64,000 nt of DNA from Leptolinea sp964446955 (GTDB lineage: Bacteria; Chloroflexota; Anaerolineae; Anaerolineales; Anaerolineaceae). Positions 14,772 to 24,875 of this stretch are shown here, one piece after another. Positions within the stretch are counted from its first letter, which is position 1; each line of letters begins with the position of its first letter. The position numbers and the translations under genes are program-made. Where the stretch lies: positions 1-64,000 of the forward strand of contig CAYUQJ010000005.1 in the NCBI GenBank assembly GCA_964446955.1, in the 5' to 3' direction. The notes beneath the pieces are model-generated. The model was not told the DNA's origin. It searched no databases and saw only the letters and a list, made by a program, of their open reading frames with translations.

Positions 14772-17027
14772 TCATTCATACCGCAATGCTTCAACCGGGA
14801 GTTGTTGGCTGGCCCTGTAAGCCGGATAAATTCCACCAAACCCGCCAAGCAAAATAGCAACCATCAATGCTCTGATAAACATCAGTACTGAATACTCAGG
14901 AACAAGAAATTCACCCAAACTTGGTTCCAGCATCACCAATCGGGTCAACCCGACACCCATCAATATTCCGGTGATACCACCAAGTACCCCGAGTAATAGT
15001 GATTCCTTTACGATCATCCCCAATACTGATCGACGCTGCCATCCCATGGACCTCAGGACGCCAATCTCACGCGTGCGTTCCAGAACAGCCATGAGCATGG
15101 TGTTCATCAAACCCAGTCCTCCAAGAAAAATCGCCACGAATGAAATACCATTCACCATCGCGGCAGAGTTTTGCATATCTGGCATTTCATTGGTGAAATC
15201 ACTGGCAAGCGACGCGTGAACATCAGGAATTTCGGAATTGATTTTGTCCACTAAACCACGGGCTGTATTGAAATCCTTTACTTTTACGGAATACATGGTC
15301 ACCTTACGCGGCTTGCCCGCAAAATTCTGCCCATCGCGAAGAGTGACAACCCCACCCATATCTTCCCAGCTCGAACTCGATTCGTAGATTCCGACAACCT
15401 TGTAGCGATAATTTCCCAATTGGAGAGTCTCGCCAATATTCTTTTTTTGCGAATCAGAAGTCATACGACCGATCATGATCTCACGGTTGGATTGAATCGG
15501 TCGTCCTTCAACAACATTAAATCTTTTTATCCCAAAACTTTTTGGAGAACATCCCTGCAGGATAAAGAACCCTCCCGAACCGGGTAATACTGCGGCTGTA
15601 AATATCAGACCACTGATGGCTTCCACTTCAGGAAATGCAGCTATTTTCGTCCCGACACGTTCATCAATAGTGCTGTAACCCGTGTCAGAGATTCCGGCCT
15701 GTCGGATCACAATCTCAGCATCCTGGGTTAGCATACTATTCATCGCGCTGACCGTACCGCCGATGATCCCTTCCAGTGCCAGAATGGCACCCACCGTCAT
15801 TCCGATCACACCCAGGGTTAATATGGTTCGGGTGGATCGCTGCCACAGACTCTGAACAGCCATCCCACCAAAAGGAAAACGATGTTTTTTTCCACCGCTT
15901 CCACCACCTTCATATCGAATAGCCTCAACCGGTTGCAACCGGGACGCTTTCCAGGCCGGATATACTCCTCCAGTCAAACCAAGAAGGATAACAATAACAA
16001 AAGCCTGAATGAGCAAAGCCGGTCGAATATTACTTATGGACCCACCCCAGCTTTGAAGAACAGTTGAAAAGGACATCAGGAATACAAAAGCAAGAGCACA
16101 ACCGACAATGCCCCCGGCCAGTGAAACCAGAATAGACTCGCCAAGGATCATAGCCAGGACACGTCTGCCCGACCAACCGACAGACCGCAGTACTCCTATC
16201 TCACGTGTACGTTCAAAAACTGCCATAAGCTGGGAATTCATCATCCCAACCCCGCCAATCAAGATAGCCAGTACACCGATCACCCAGACCATGCCTGACA
16301 TATAATCTGCCATTCCCTGTTTTTCAGAAAACTCTTTCGTTGTTGCCAGTAAAAGGTCAGGGTACCTTTTTTCAATCTTTTCCTTAAAAGAATTTTTTCT
16401 CTCTGGTCCTTTAAGTTGAATATAAAACAGAGAGACCTGATGGGCGGTTCCAAGCAATGCCTGATTATCTTCCAAACGCAAAACGGCACCGCTGTCTTCA
16501 AATGCCTGGCCTGTTTCATATATCCCGATGATGCGATACACATTTTGAGTCAGTCGTATTGTGTCACCCACATTTTTCTTCATGGCTTCAGCCGCCTGGC
16601 TTCCAAGAAGGATTGGTGTTCCCTTGAATGATGATTTTCTGGCATCTATAAAGTTAACACCGTGAATGATCACAAATTTTGATAGGACAAAACTGTCCTC
16701 CGGATAACCAAATACAAAGAAATAAGGCGAATCATCTGTTGTGACAATACCTTCAGTCATTCCGCTTACCTGAGCTACTTCAGGAAGAGCTTTTAACTCT
16801 TCTCCGATCTTCTCATCGATCGCGCTCATGCTGATATCGTAGGCATCCGGCTGGCTAAGAACGAAATCAGCCCTGCTTCCGGTCATCATATTGCTATATC
16901 CGGCCTGAAAACCATCAGCCATATTTCCAAGACCGATGATCGCTGCGGCTCCAATACTGATTCCCAGGACGGTGAGTAAAGTTCGCGTTTTACGTCGTAA
17001 GAGGTTTTTTATGATGATCTTAAACAT
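14772..17027 (-). CDS. Fused double MacB/FtsX-type ABC permease
   Basis: The 751-residue protein contains two tandem copies of the MacB_PCD-FtsX unit. Each has a membrane helix at its start (LLTVLGISIGAAAIIGLGNM; TILTLGVIGMTVGAILALEGI), an extracytoplasmic domain, and three C-terminal helices with the ERTREIGVLRSVGW / ERTREIGVLRSMGW motif. Both halves end with YPAWKASRLQPVEAIRYE / YPAYRASQQLPVEALRYE. The fusion provides both halves of a transporter in one chain. I prefer the ATG at 17027 (MFKIIIKNLLRRKTRTLL) over a TTG at 17051. It is the first gene of the operon. Confidence 0.88.
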   Translation of the reverse strand: MFKIIIKNLLRRKTRTLLTVLGISIGAAAIIGLGNMADGFQAGYSNMMTGSRADFVLSQPDAYDISMSAIDEKIGEELKALPEVAQVSGMTEGIVTTDDSPYFFVFGYPEDSFVLSKFVIIHGVNFIDARKSSFKGTPILLGSQAAEAMKKNVGDTIRLTQNVYRIIGIYETGQAFEDSGAVLRLEDNQALLGTAHQVSLFYIQLKGPERKNSFKEKIEKRYPDLLLATTKEFSEKQGMADYMSGMVWVIGVLAILIGGVGMMNSQLMAVFERTREIGVLRSVGWSGRRVLAMILGESILVSLAGGIVGCALAFVFLMSFSTVLQSWGGSISNIRPALLIQAFVIVILLGLTGGVYPAWKASRLQPVEAIRYEGGGSGGKKHRFPFGGMAVQSLWQRSTRTILTLGVIGMTVGAILALEGIIGGTVSAMNSMLTQDAEIVIRQAGISDTGYSTIDERVGTKIAAFPEVEAISGLIFTAAVLPGSGGFFILQGCSPKSFGIKRFNVVEGRPIQSNREIMIGRMTSDSQKKNIGETLQLGNYRYKVVGIYESSSSWEDMGGVVTLRDGQNFAGKPRKVTMYSVKVKDFNTARGLVDKINSEIPDVHASLASDFTNEMPDMQNSAAMVNGISFVAIFLGGLGLMNTMLMAVLERTREIGVLRSMGWQRRSVLGMIVKESLLLGVLGGITGILMGVGLTRLVMLEPSLGEFLVPEYSVLMFIRALMVAILLGGFGGIYPAYRASQQLPVEALRYE

Positions 17028-17136
17028 GCAATAATGTCCCTTACCCAACAAACCGCAGGTTTATTCATCCGGCGATTTGTAGATGGTACTATTTCATATA
17101 CTCAATTTATTTGAAAACGTTGCAAACAAACCATTT

Positions 17137-17156
17137 CGATAAGGCTGACCTTATCG
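17137..17156. promoter_or_regulatory. Palindrome upstream of the MacB-like operon
   Basis: CGATAAGG and CCTTATCG form perfect 8-bp arms around CTGA, about 110 bp upstream of the permease start. It could be a repressor operator or an RNA hairpin in the leader. The rest of the 17028-17365 gap shows no supported gene. Confidence 0.35.
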
Positions 17157-17365
17157 GTATATCTCATAACACAGGCGGGAAATCTCATGGATTTATTTCC
17201 GTTTGCCGTTTCGCAGTTGGAGTTCCGGCAATAACTATTGGTTAACCGAAAACGCGGATTCTGTATTCTGGTGTCCGTGTGTATGATGAAATTCAATCAC
17301 CGCACTTCACCGACCCCAGGAATTCTCTTGCATATTTTGCTTATCGTCAAGATTATGAGAGAAAA

Positions 17366-18598
17366 TTAATTTTCTTCGTCCAGATCTGCATCATGGGAAG
17401 GTTCACTTTCCGGCATTTCACTGTACGCCAGGAACATGGCCGCCTGAGAGGCAGACTCATAAGCCGGACCCAGTTCGTCTTCTAGAAGGAAAGTGCGTAT
17501 TATTTCTGGTTGTCCCAACCGACGAAGTACCGGCAATGTGACTTTTGGCGATTTGATCTGTACAGAAAACGCGGATAATTGATCACCCGGTTCCCAGAAA
17601 ACATCGGGGGAACTGTCCAGGGTGGTAGTCGTCTCTTCAGCCGGACTGGATTGAGGTTCGTCCACCAACCCGCCCCGATGACGTCGAAGCCCTTCCAGCA
17701 CCTGCTCTTGTGAGCGCCCACGCATACGGAAAAGCAGGAACGGGTCTTCATCGAATCGATCCCCCAGAATGTAGTGCGCCGCGGCCACATGCTTGCATGG
17801 ATTGGCCCAATCCGGGCAGGAACACTGCGTTACCAGGTCGCCAGGCCTTTCCGGGAACAGACTTAAGCCTGCACTTTGAAATGCTTCTTCAATGTTTTCC
17901 GGCATTTCACCAGCCAGCAATTTTGCCGCAAAAACCGCCTGACTGGCCAGAACATCGAGGGCTTTTTCCCACTCCTCAGCTTTAAGCGGCATCACCTGAA
18001 TGGTAACCCGGTAAGGTTTCACCCGTGACCCCTGTACCATGGCTGCCACACCATTCTTGATCTCTCCCATGGATAGGACCTGTCCCTGACTGGCATATTC
18101 CTGTCCACGTGACAGTCTTCGACCGTCCATCAATTTTTCCATGGCATGGATCCATCGGCGGGCCCACCAATTGCGCCCAAATTGTCCATTCTCAGCCAGG
18201 GCTTTTATGCCGCCTACCGCTTTAAGAGGGATGGAAGGAGCCCGTTGTACCGCCTCTTCACCTCTGGCAGCATAATTGTTTTGTTTATTGGCCGGTCTTC
18301 GTCGAAAAACCGAACCACCACCACGGGCCTTCCCCTGCCCGCTATTCGGAACGAATTTCTCTGAAGGTTTTCTGCGAGCAGAGTCTTTACGAACCTGAGA
18401 TCCAGAAGGACGGTTTCCCTTTTTCCCCTGGGAATTGCCGGTATTCTCGTTTGGATGGGTTCCCCTTTTCCCATTCTCCGTTTGGTTTTGTCCCTGTCCC
18501 GTCGATTGTTGTACGAACGGACGTCGAGGACGTCTTGGTTGAGAAGGTTTTGATGGATTAGACGGATTCGATGGGGGGGTTTCCGGATTATCGTTCAA
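17366..18598 (-). CDS. SWIM zinc-finger protein, partner of SNF2 helicase
   Basis: The 410-residue protein has a low-complexity basic and proline-rich N-terminus (about 1-115, many S/N/G/P/R/K) and a SWIM zinc finger CSCPDWANPCKHVAAAHY near residue 260, with CxCxnCxH ligands. A less conserved C-terminal part ends in an acidic tail (DADLDEEN). SWIM proteins encoded beside SNF2 helicases are common in Actinobacteria and Chloroflexi; the pair is thought to act on DNA or protein-DNA complexes. The start overlaps the helicase stop by 4 bp, so the two are coupled. Confidence 0.85.
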   Translation of the reverse strand: MNDNPETPPSNPSNPSKPSQPRRPRRPFVQQSTGQGQNQTENGKRGTHPNENTGNSQGKKGNRPSGSQVRKDSARRKPSEKFVPNSGQGKARGGGSVFRRRPANKQNNYAARGEEAVQRAPSIPLKAVGGIKALAENGQFGRNWWARRWIHAMEKLMDGRRLSRGQEYASQGQVLSMGEIKNGVAAMVQGSRVKPYRVTIQVMPLKAEEWEKALDVLASQAVFAAKLLAGEMPENIEEAFQSAGLSLFPERPGDLVTQCSCPDWANPCKHVAAAHYILGDRFDEDPFLLFRMRGRSQEQVLEGLRRHRGGLVDEPQSSPAEETTTTLDSSPDVFWEPGDQLSAFSVQIKSPKVTLPVLRRLGQPEIIRTFLLEDELGPAYESASQAAMFLAYSEMPESEPSHDADLDEEN

Positions 18599-21500
18599 TA
18601 TCCACCTCGCAGCGCAACCATGTCACGCAATTCATCGGTGCTCAATTCTGTCAACCATTGTTCACCACTGGAAATGACCGCGTCAGCCAGACCCCTCTTG
18701 GATTCAATCATATCGTCAATTCGTTCTTCCAAAGTGCCGACTGTGATCAATTTATGCACCTGCACATTCCGATTCTGTCCAATGCGATAGGCACGGTCTG
18801 TCGCCTGATCCTCAACGGCCGGGTTCCACCAGCGATCAAAGTGGATCACCTGATTTGCCCGGGTCAGATTCAAGCCAATTCCACCGGCTTTTAACGATAG
18901 GACAAAAATGGGGGGGCCGTGCGGATCCTCCTGGAATCGTTTTACCATCTGATCGCGGGCTTCCGGAGATGTTGCGCCATACAGGAATTGGACACCCACG
19001 CCTAGCCGTTTCGGCAGCCATGTGGAGAGGATCTTTCCCATTTCGGCATATTGCGTAAACAGCAATACCCTGTCCCCTTCACTGATGATCTCTTCCAGCA
19101 ACTCAAGAAGCCGTTGCAATTTGCCACTTCGATGAGTAAAAGATTCATCCATTTCACAGGACTCAATATCCTTCTTTTCCCATTGGATCGGATGATTACA
19201 TATCTGCTTCAACTGGGTGAGCAGGCTAAGTACCTGACCACGACGCTCAATTCCAGACGCGGCCTGAACCTGAGCCATCACATCATCCACCACCGATTTA
19301 TATAATTGCGCCTGGTCATGAGAGAGTTTTACAAAATCTTTAACCTCAATCTTATCCGGCAAATCCTGAATAACTGCAGGGTCGGATTTAAGACGTCGGA
19401 GGATAAAGGGAGAAACCAGTTTCTTCAGTTTCCCAGCCGCTTCCTTATCGCCAAACCGTTCGATCGGAAGGGCATAATGACGCCGAAAAGTCTCCAACGG
19501 ACCCAGGTAACCCGGATTCAGGAATTGCATAATTGACCACAATTCGGTCAGGCGGTTTTCCACCGGAGTTCCTGTCAGTGCAAGCCGGTAAGCGGCATTG
19601 AGCTTACGTATTGCCTGTGTTTGTTTGGTGCTTGAATTCTTAATATTCTGTGCTTCATCCAATATGACAGACCACCAGGGAATTGATTGAATGGTCTCCA
19701 CATCCTGCCGAACAACAGCATAACTGCTCAATACAAGGTCAACATTCTTTGATTCCTGAGTGAACGCTGTTCCTCTTAAACGTCCCTGCCCCTGGTGTAC
19801 CAGAGTGGTCAAAGCTGGAGCAAATTTCTGCACTTCCCGTTGCCAGTTGGTTACCACAGATGTTGGACAGATCAATAAAACCGGACCGGGTAATGATCCG
19901 TTAGTCTCTTTTTCTTTTAACAAAACAGATAGAGCCTGAATGGTCTTTCCCAGACCCATGTCGTCAGCCAGACAGGCGCCCATACCATAATTGCGGAAGA
20001 AAGTCAGCCAGGAATAACCCATACGTTGATATGGCCTGAGTGTTCCCTGCAATCCAGCTGGTTGTTCAAGCAACACAAGTCGGCCCTGGTCTTCAAGCTG
20101 ATTCAACCATTCGCGCACCCAACCATCAACGATTACCTCATCTACCGGTAAGCCTTCAGATGCCTCTTCATTACCCAATGAGTACAAAGCGGCCTGAACC
20201 AAATTCATGGAACCTGTTTGCTTTTGTTTGTTCCAGAATTTTGAAGCTGCCTCCAGTTGAGCTGTTTCCAACTGTACCCATTGCCCACGAATCTGCACAA
20301 GTGGGGATCGCAACGATGCCAGACTCTCAAATTCTTCGCGGGAAATACGCTCTCCCCCCAGTGAGAGCTCCCAGGTATAACGCACAAGTTGATCCAACCC
20401 CATTTTTCCCGAAACTGATTGGGGGAGTATATTCGAATTCTCTGGTTCAAGTCTAAGTTTGACAGCCAGTCGCGCGCCTTTACTATCCCACCACTCCGGC
20501 GGTTTAATGACAAAACCAGCTTCTTCCATTAAGGGAGCCGCTTCACGCAGAAAACGGTAAGCCTCAGACGTAGTCAGGTCAACACCAACCGGTTTGCTGA
20601 CTTCAAGACTGGGCATTATGGGTGAAAACAATCGGGCGGCATACCCCAACCCGGTTAATAATTTTTCTTGCGGTTGACGGAATCGAAGGGAGTATTCCGG
20701 CATGGAGGCAATACCATTCTCCCAGACCTTATCGGCTTCAAGCTGAATCGACTGATCGTCTCGTGCCTGCAATCCATAGTCCAATCGCCAGGTTTTTTCA
20801 TCAGGTTTTTTGGGCTCCTGATCAGGAGACAGTAATTTAAAGGAGACCCGGCTTGTGGAATCTCCAGCCGCTGAAAGGCTTCGCTTCCAGGCTCGAAGGC
20901 CACTCTCAAGCGCCTGCAATTGCGCTGAACTGGCTTTGACTCCCGCATCTTCATGGAACAGAGAAACGATCCAATTCAAGGCTGGATCATCCTCGCCTGG
21001 CATAATTTTCGGTGTTTTGGATCGGGTCCACGTTCGCATCAATCCATCAACCATGCAATCCGTGAAACTGTCAATTACTTTTCTGGCAGATGGATAGTCA
21101 TGCCGTATGACTGCCTCAGCATCCAATGGCTCTGCCCGGCAAATGGATGGCATCCCCTCAGCCAATAGACGCAATCGCTGCGCGTCATTCTCACCGTCGA
21201 GAACCGGGCGCCACCGGGCTATAAAACTCTGCCCCATCATATCAGCCGGTTCCAACGACGGGATGATCTTTTGTAAAGCCAGGGTTTCCAGGACCAGATT
21301 GGACACAAGTCGCCAGAAACGAAGATCGGAACCCAGACGGAAACTACCAGATGGTGTGTCTTCTGGCAGGTTGATTAAAACGCCAAATGCTTTGGCGGCA
21401 GAAAGCCAGAGACCGGGTATGGACCAGTGATATAGTTCCATATTCCGCAAGTCAAGAGTGGCATTGTTTTCCAGCAATAACTGGTCTGATGGCACCGGCA

Positions 21501-21759
21501 GGGTTCCCATTGTGGGCAATGCCAGAAAAGCGTTTTGCGCTTCAGAATCCCATAGGGGCGTTCCCGCAGCAATCTCTTCTCTAAGCCGGCGCGATGATAG
21601 AGCGTACGGATGTGCGGAGGGAATTCCCTGGCGTAAAATGGGAGGATTCCCGATTGCCTCAGAAAGCAAACGGGAGTTTTCAGCCCAAAATAGCATCCCG
21701 CCAGGGTCTGTACTTCGACGGGGCGACTGCCAATGACCGTGCAGAATCAGCATGGACAC
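18595..21759 (-). CDS. SNF2/SWI2-family helicase
   Basis: The 1054-residue protein has a large N-terminal region (about 1-560) of the bacterial SNF2-associated type, then an intact SF2 motor. The motor has Walker A DDMGLGKTIQALSVLL near residue 600, motif II DEAQNIKN, motif III LTGTPVENRLTELWSIMQF, motif V VLSLKAGGIGLNLTRA and motif VI DQATDRAYRIGQ. Such enzymes translocate on double-stranded DNA to remodel protein-DNA complexes. The start codon lies at the end of a longer open frame and was not refined. It is co-transcribed with the SWIM protein and faces a 0.8-kb gap. Confidence 0.92.
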   Translation of the reverse strand: MSMLILHGHWQSPRRSTDPGGMLFWAENSRLLSEAIGNPPILRQGIPSAHPYALSSRRLREEIAAGTPLWDSEAQNAFLALPTMGTLPVPSDQLLLENNATLDLRNMELYHWSIPGLWLSAAKAFGVLINLPEDTPSGSFRLGSDLRFWRLVSNLVLETLALQKIIPSLEPADMMGQSFIARWRPVLDGENDAQRLRLLAEGMPSICRAEPLDAEAVIRHDYPSARKVIDSFTDCMVDGLMRTWTRSKTPKIMPGEDDPALNWIVSLFHEDAGVKASSAQLQALESGLRAWKRSLSAAGDSTSRVSFKLLSPDQEPKKPDEKTWRLDYGLQARDDQSIQLEADKVWENGIASMPEYSLRFRQPQEKLLTGLGYAARLFSPIMPSLEVSKPVGVDLTTSEAYRFLREAAPLMEEAGFVIKPPEWWDSKGARLAVKLRLEPENSNILPQSVSGKMGLDQLVRYTWELSLGGERISREEFESLASLRSPLVQIRGQWVQLETAQLEAASKFWNKQKQTGSMNLVQAALYSLGNEEASEGLPVDEVIVDGWVREWLNQLEDQGRLVLLEQPAGLQGTLRPYQRMGYSWLTFFRNYGMGACLADDMGLGKTIQALSVLLKEKETNGSLPGPVLLICPTSVVTNWQREVQKFAPALTTLVHQGQGRLRGTAFTQESKNVDLVLSSYAVVRQDVETIQSIPWWSVILDEAQNIKNSSTKQTQAIRKLNAAYRLALTGTPVENRLTELWSIMQFLNPGYLGPLETFRRHYALPIERFGDKEAAGKLKKLVSPFILRRLKSDPAVIQDLPDKIEVKDFVKLSHDQAQLYKSVVDDVMAQVQAASGIERRGQVLSLLTQLKQICNHPIQWEKKDIESCEMDESFTHRSGKLQRLLELLEEIISEGDRVLLFTQYAEMGKILSTWLPKRLGVGVQFLYGATSPEARDQMVKRFQEDPHGPPIFVLSLKAGGIGLNLTRANQVIHFDRWWNPAVEDQATDRAYRIGQNRNVQVHKLITVGTLEERIDDMIESKRGLADAVISSGEQWLTELSTDELRDMVALRGGY

Positions 21760-22562
21760 TCAGCCAAATAATTCGGTATATTCAATCAATTTCCCAGAAT
21801 CAAACTTTAACTTTTCTGTCTTACAAATATTCATCCGGAGCTCTTATCAACTCCGGGTGATAGCTACCATTTATCCCCAGATGATCAATTTTATAAATCA
21901 ATATTTGCTTTCACTAATTATACAATAATCCCATAAGTTCGGAAGGTTATTTACGAAATCACACTCGCATGAATTTTTGCTCGTTGCTTTGGGATAGCTG
22001 GTTTGGATACTTAACCCGACGAGAAGTCTGAATTTGTCTTTTGTAAGATAAAGATAGATAAGTGCACTTTTTAGCCCAATAGTCCTCGTATTAAGATCAT
22101 GTAAAAATGATCCAAACCTATTGAATTCTGATCAAAAAAAACCGAAAATATGTTTTGAGGAAAAAGAAAGTTTTTTCCTGGGGGCAAATATGTGCAAAAC
22201 CGTTTGTTCAGATCTGAGAATAAATCAATCCATCTATCCTGATCAAACACGAAGGAGTGAATAATCCTATAAATTCGAGGTTGGTATGGTTTTTGCAATT
22301 TGCATGTTGACGCAGTAAATCGTATGACATCATCTAAACAGAAGCCATAATTCTTTTGAATTTTTATCATTTTCTTGCTTCCAGCAACAATAATCGATCA
22401 GAGGATTTCCCTGAATAAAATATTCCTTTAATGCAATTTGTAAACACGTTTTAGTTCTTTCAGGAGTACATCATCAAGAAATCAACGACACTCCGGACAA
22501 ATCAGGAAAACAGGATCTCTCCAAACGGAGAAATTCATGTTTTTGACCCATCCATCTGGCAA
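21760..22562. other. Intergenic gap with no supported gene
   Basis: This AT-rich gap separates the SNF2 helicase from the divergent GGDEF-EAL gene. I find no ORF with family features. It holds a hairpin CATCCGGAG/CTCCGGGTG near 21831-21859 (one G-U pair) and an AGGAG ribosome-site-like sequence at 22462-22466 that bears on the start of the next gene. Confidence 0.6.
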
Positions 22563-24875
22563 ATGATTATCGACCAGTCAATGGACGGAATCATCATTAT
22601 TGATGAAAATCATCAGATCGTATTTGCCAATCCGGCGGCTGTTTCAATTTACCAAAGTACGCCGCAGGACATCATCGGCCGTAATTGTGGTTTCAATGCT
22701 GCCATCAACACCTGTGTTGTATACAATCCCGTTCCCACTGAGAACGCTTCATCGATGATCGAAGCTCGCATCAGTGAGTTGGAGTGGGGTGATCAAAAAG
22801 TGATGCTGGCATCTCTGCGTCCCATCATGGACCGGAAATCCATCAATGAAAGCGATCTGGAATTCTATTGCCGGTTAAATCCAGAGGGCACTATCCTTGA
22901 AGTGGACGAATCATTTGCCTCTTATTTAACCCGTGCCGGGTTCAATCCAGCCACCCGGAAAATTTATGAATTGTTCTCGGCCCAAGATTGGATCCGTTTT
23001 GAGATCCAAATGCAGGAGCTTCGGCGGAACAATGAGCGTGGAGTGGTCCAGACCATACTTGTCGGCCCCGATGACAAACCGCTGCACGTCCAATGGGTCC
23101 TCAAAGCCAGACTTGATCCAGATGGCAAAGTACTGGAAGTTGAGGCAACCGGCCGTGAACAATCCAGATTAAATCAACTTATTGAAAACCTGGATCTTTC
23201 TTCATCGATCATCCAGAATGCCACGGAAGGCATCCTCTTGACCGATAAGAAAGGACGGGTGGTGTCAATCAATAAAGCATTCACATCGATCTTCGGATAC
23301 AGGCTGACCGAAGTCATTGGCAAACCCATCAGTTTTTTCCGTTCATCGCAGCATTCAAAAGATTTCTATGATTCCATCACCCAACAGGTCAAAAACTACA
23401 GCCTGTGGCAGGGTGAAGTTTATAACCTCCGCAAATCTGGGGAGATATTTCCGTCGTGGGTGTCGATCCAGCCATCCAAAGACAGCGCCGGGCAGATCAC
23501 CAACTTCATTTTCTATATCCGTGATATTTCTGAAATCAAATTTATTGAGACAAATCTGCGGCAGATCGCGTTTCAAGATCCTCTAACGAATCTTCCTAAC
23601 CGCAGCCAGTTCCACAGCCGGCTGACACACGCCCTCGATACAGCCAAACGCAATAACCAACAGGTTGTGGTTTTATATCTCGATCTGGACCGCTTCAAGG
23701 TTATAAACGATACCTATGGACATGAAAAAGGCGACCTTCTACTAAAGATGGTCAGCGATCGCCTTACTTCAATTGCTCGAAAAAACGATACGATCGCCCG
23801 GATGGGTGGAGATGAATTTACTGTGCTTCTCGAAGGAGCTTCAGTGGATTCAATCATTGGTGCGTCAACATTCGCGAAAAAGATACTATCGCTATTCACC
23901 TATCCGTTCCGGATCGATAACCATGAGTTCTATGTCACCAGCAGTATTGGTATCAGCCTCTATCCCAACGACGGTGACAACGTAACCACACTGATGAAAA
24001 ACGCGGATATGGCGATGTATCGGGCGAAAGAGATGGGCAAGAATAATTTCCAATTCTTTTCCCCTGAACTTAATGAACAGGCACACCGTCAGTTGGATAT
24101 GGAAGGCTTCTTGCGGCACGCGGTGGAACGCAACGAGCTTGAATTGAATTATCAGCCAATTGTGAATGCGGCGAACGGTGAACTTAATGCCATAGAGGCG
24201 CTATTGCGCTGGGAAAACCCTGAACTTGGACGGGTATTTCCGGATGTCTTCATACCATTGGCAGAATCAACTGGAATGATCATACCGATTGGTGAATGGG
24301 TTCTCCGAACTGCCTGCCGGCATATCCGGAAACTTCGCGATGCCGGCTGGAATGATCTGAAAATTTCGGTGAATATATCAGGCAGACAACTTGAACAAAA
24401 CACGCTGATCGAAACGGTAAAAAGTGCCCTGGATACAGCAAATATTCCGGCCTCCTGTCTGATCCTTGAGATTACTGAATCTCTGTTAATGAAAAATATC
24501 AAGAAAACACGTGCCATTCTACAGGAGCTGCGTTCTCTGGGTGTAGGCTTGTCGATTGATGATTTTGGGACGGGTTATTCATCGCTTAATTCATTAATGG
24601 TCCTCCCCATTGATACCCTTAAGATCGATAAATCATTCATTCATGAAGTAACATCAAATCATCAAAACCTGTCATTGGTCCAGGGAATTATTCTAATTGG
24701 CCATAATTTAAATTTGCAAGTGGTAGCTGAAGGTGTTGAAACCACGGAACAAGCCCGTTTACTAAATACAAACGGGTGCGATGAATTACAGGGTTATTTG
24801 TTCAGCCGACCGCTTACCCTTGATAAATTAACAGAGAGACTGAAAGAGACCCGGGGAATCTTTGCTCAAATCTGA
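22563..24875 (+). CDS. PAS-PAS-GGDEF-EAL cyclic di-GMP enzyme
   Basis: The 770-residue protein has PAS-like regions (about 1-60, 95-200 and 210-325), then GGDEF (about 335-500) and EAL (about 510-765). The cyclase site RMGGDEF is intact and is preceded by RKND, an RxxD inhibitory site at the right spacing. The EAL domain keeps EALLRW, EITES, DDFGTGYSSL, KIDKSF and VAEGVET, so both activities are possible. The ATG at 22563 is the first canonical start. The frame stays open upstream to a TAG at 22452, and a good AGGAG at 22462-22466 lies before in-frame ATC codons, so the true N-terminus may be about 30 residues longer with an unusual start. Confidence 0.9.
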   Translation: MIIDQSMDGIIIIDENHQIVFANPAAVSIYQSTPQDIIGRNCGFNAAINTCVVYNPVPTENASSMIEARISELEWGDQKVMLASLRPIMDRKSINESDLEFYCRLNPEGTILEVDESFASYLTRAGFNPATRKIYELFSAQDWIRFEIQMQELRRNNERGVVQTILVGPDDKPLHVQWVLKARLDPDGKVLEVEATGREQSRLNQLIENLDLSSSIIQNATEGILLTDKKGRVVSINKAFTSIFGYRLTEVIGKPISFFRSSQHSKDFYDSITQQVKNYSLWQGEVYNLRKSGEIFPSWVSIQPSKDSAGQITNFIFYIRDISEIKFIETNLRQIAFQDPLTNLPNRSQFHSRLTHALDTAKRNNQQVVVLYLDLDRFKVINDTYGHEKGDLLLKMVSDRLTSIARKNDTIARMGGDEFTVLLEGASVDSIIGASTFAKKILSLFTYPFRIDNHEFYVTSSIGISLYPNDGDNVTTLMKNADMAMYRAKEMGKNNFQFFSPELNEQAHRQLDMEGFLRHAVERNELELNYQPIVNAANGELNAIEALLRWENPELGRVFPDVFIPLAESTGMIIPIGEWVLRTACRHIRKLRDAGWNDLKISVNISGRQLEQNTLIETVKSALDTANIPASCLILEITESLLMKNIKKTRAILQELRSLGVGLSIDDFGTGYSSLNSLMVLPIDTLKIDKSFIHEVTSNHQNLSLVQGIILIGHNLNLQVVAEGVETTEQARLLNTNGCDELQGYLFSRPLTLDKLTERLKETRGIFAQI

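Noticed and set aside
14473..14857. Plus-strand frames over the adaptor gene
   Set aside because: They lie antisense to a clear lipoprotein with signal peptide and coiled coil and have no support.
17102..17296. 64-codon minus-strand frame upstream of the MacB-like operon
   Set aside because: It spans the palindrome at 17137-17156 and has neither homology nor a ribosome site.
22071..22370. 99-codon minus-strand frame in the 21760-22562 gap
   Set aside because: No ribosome site, no recognisable motifs, AT-rich composition like the surrounding non-coding DNA.
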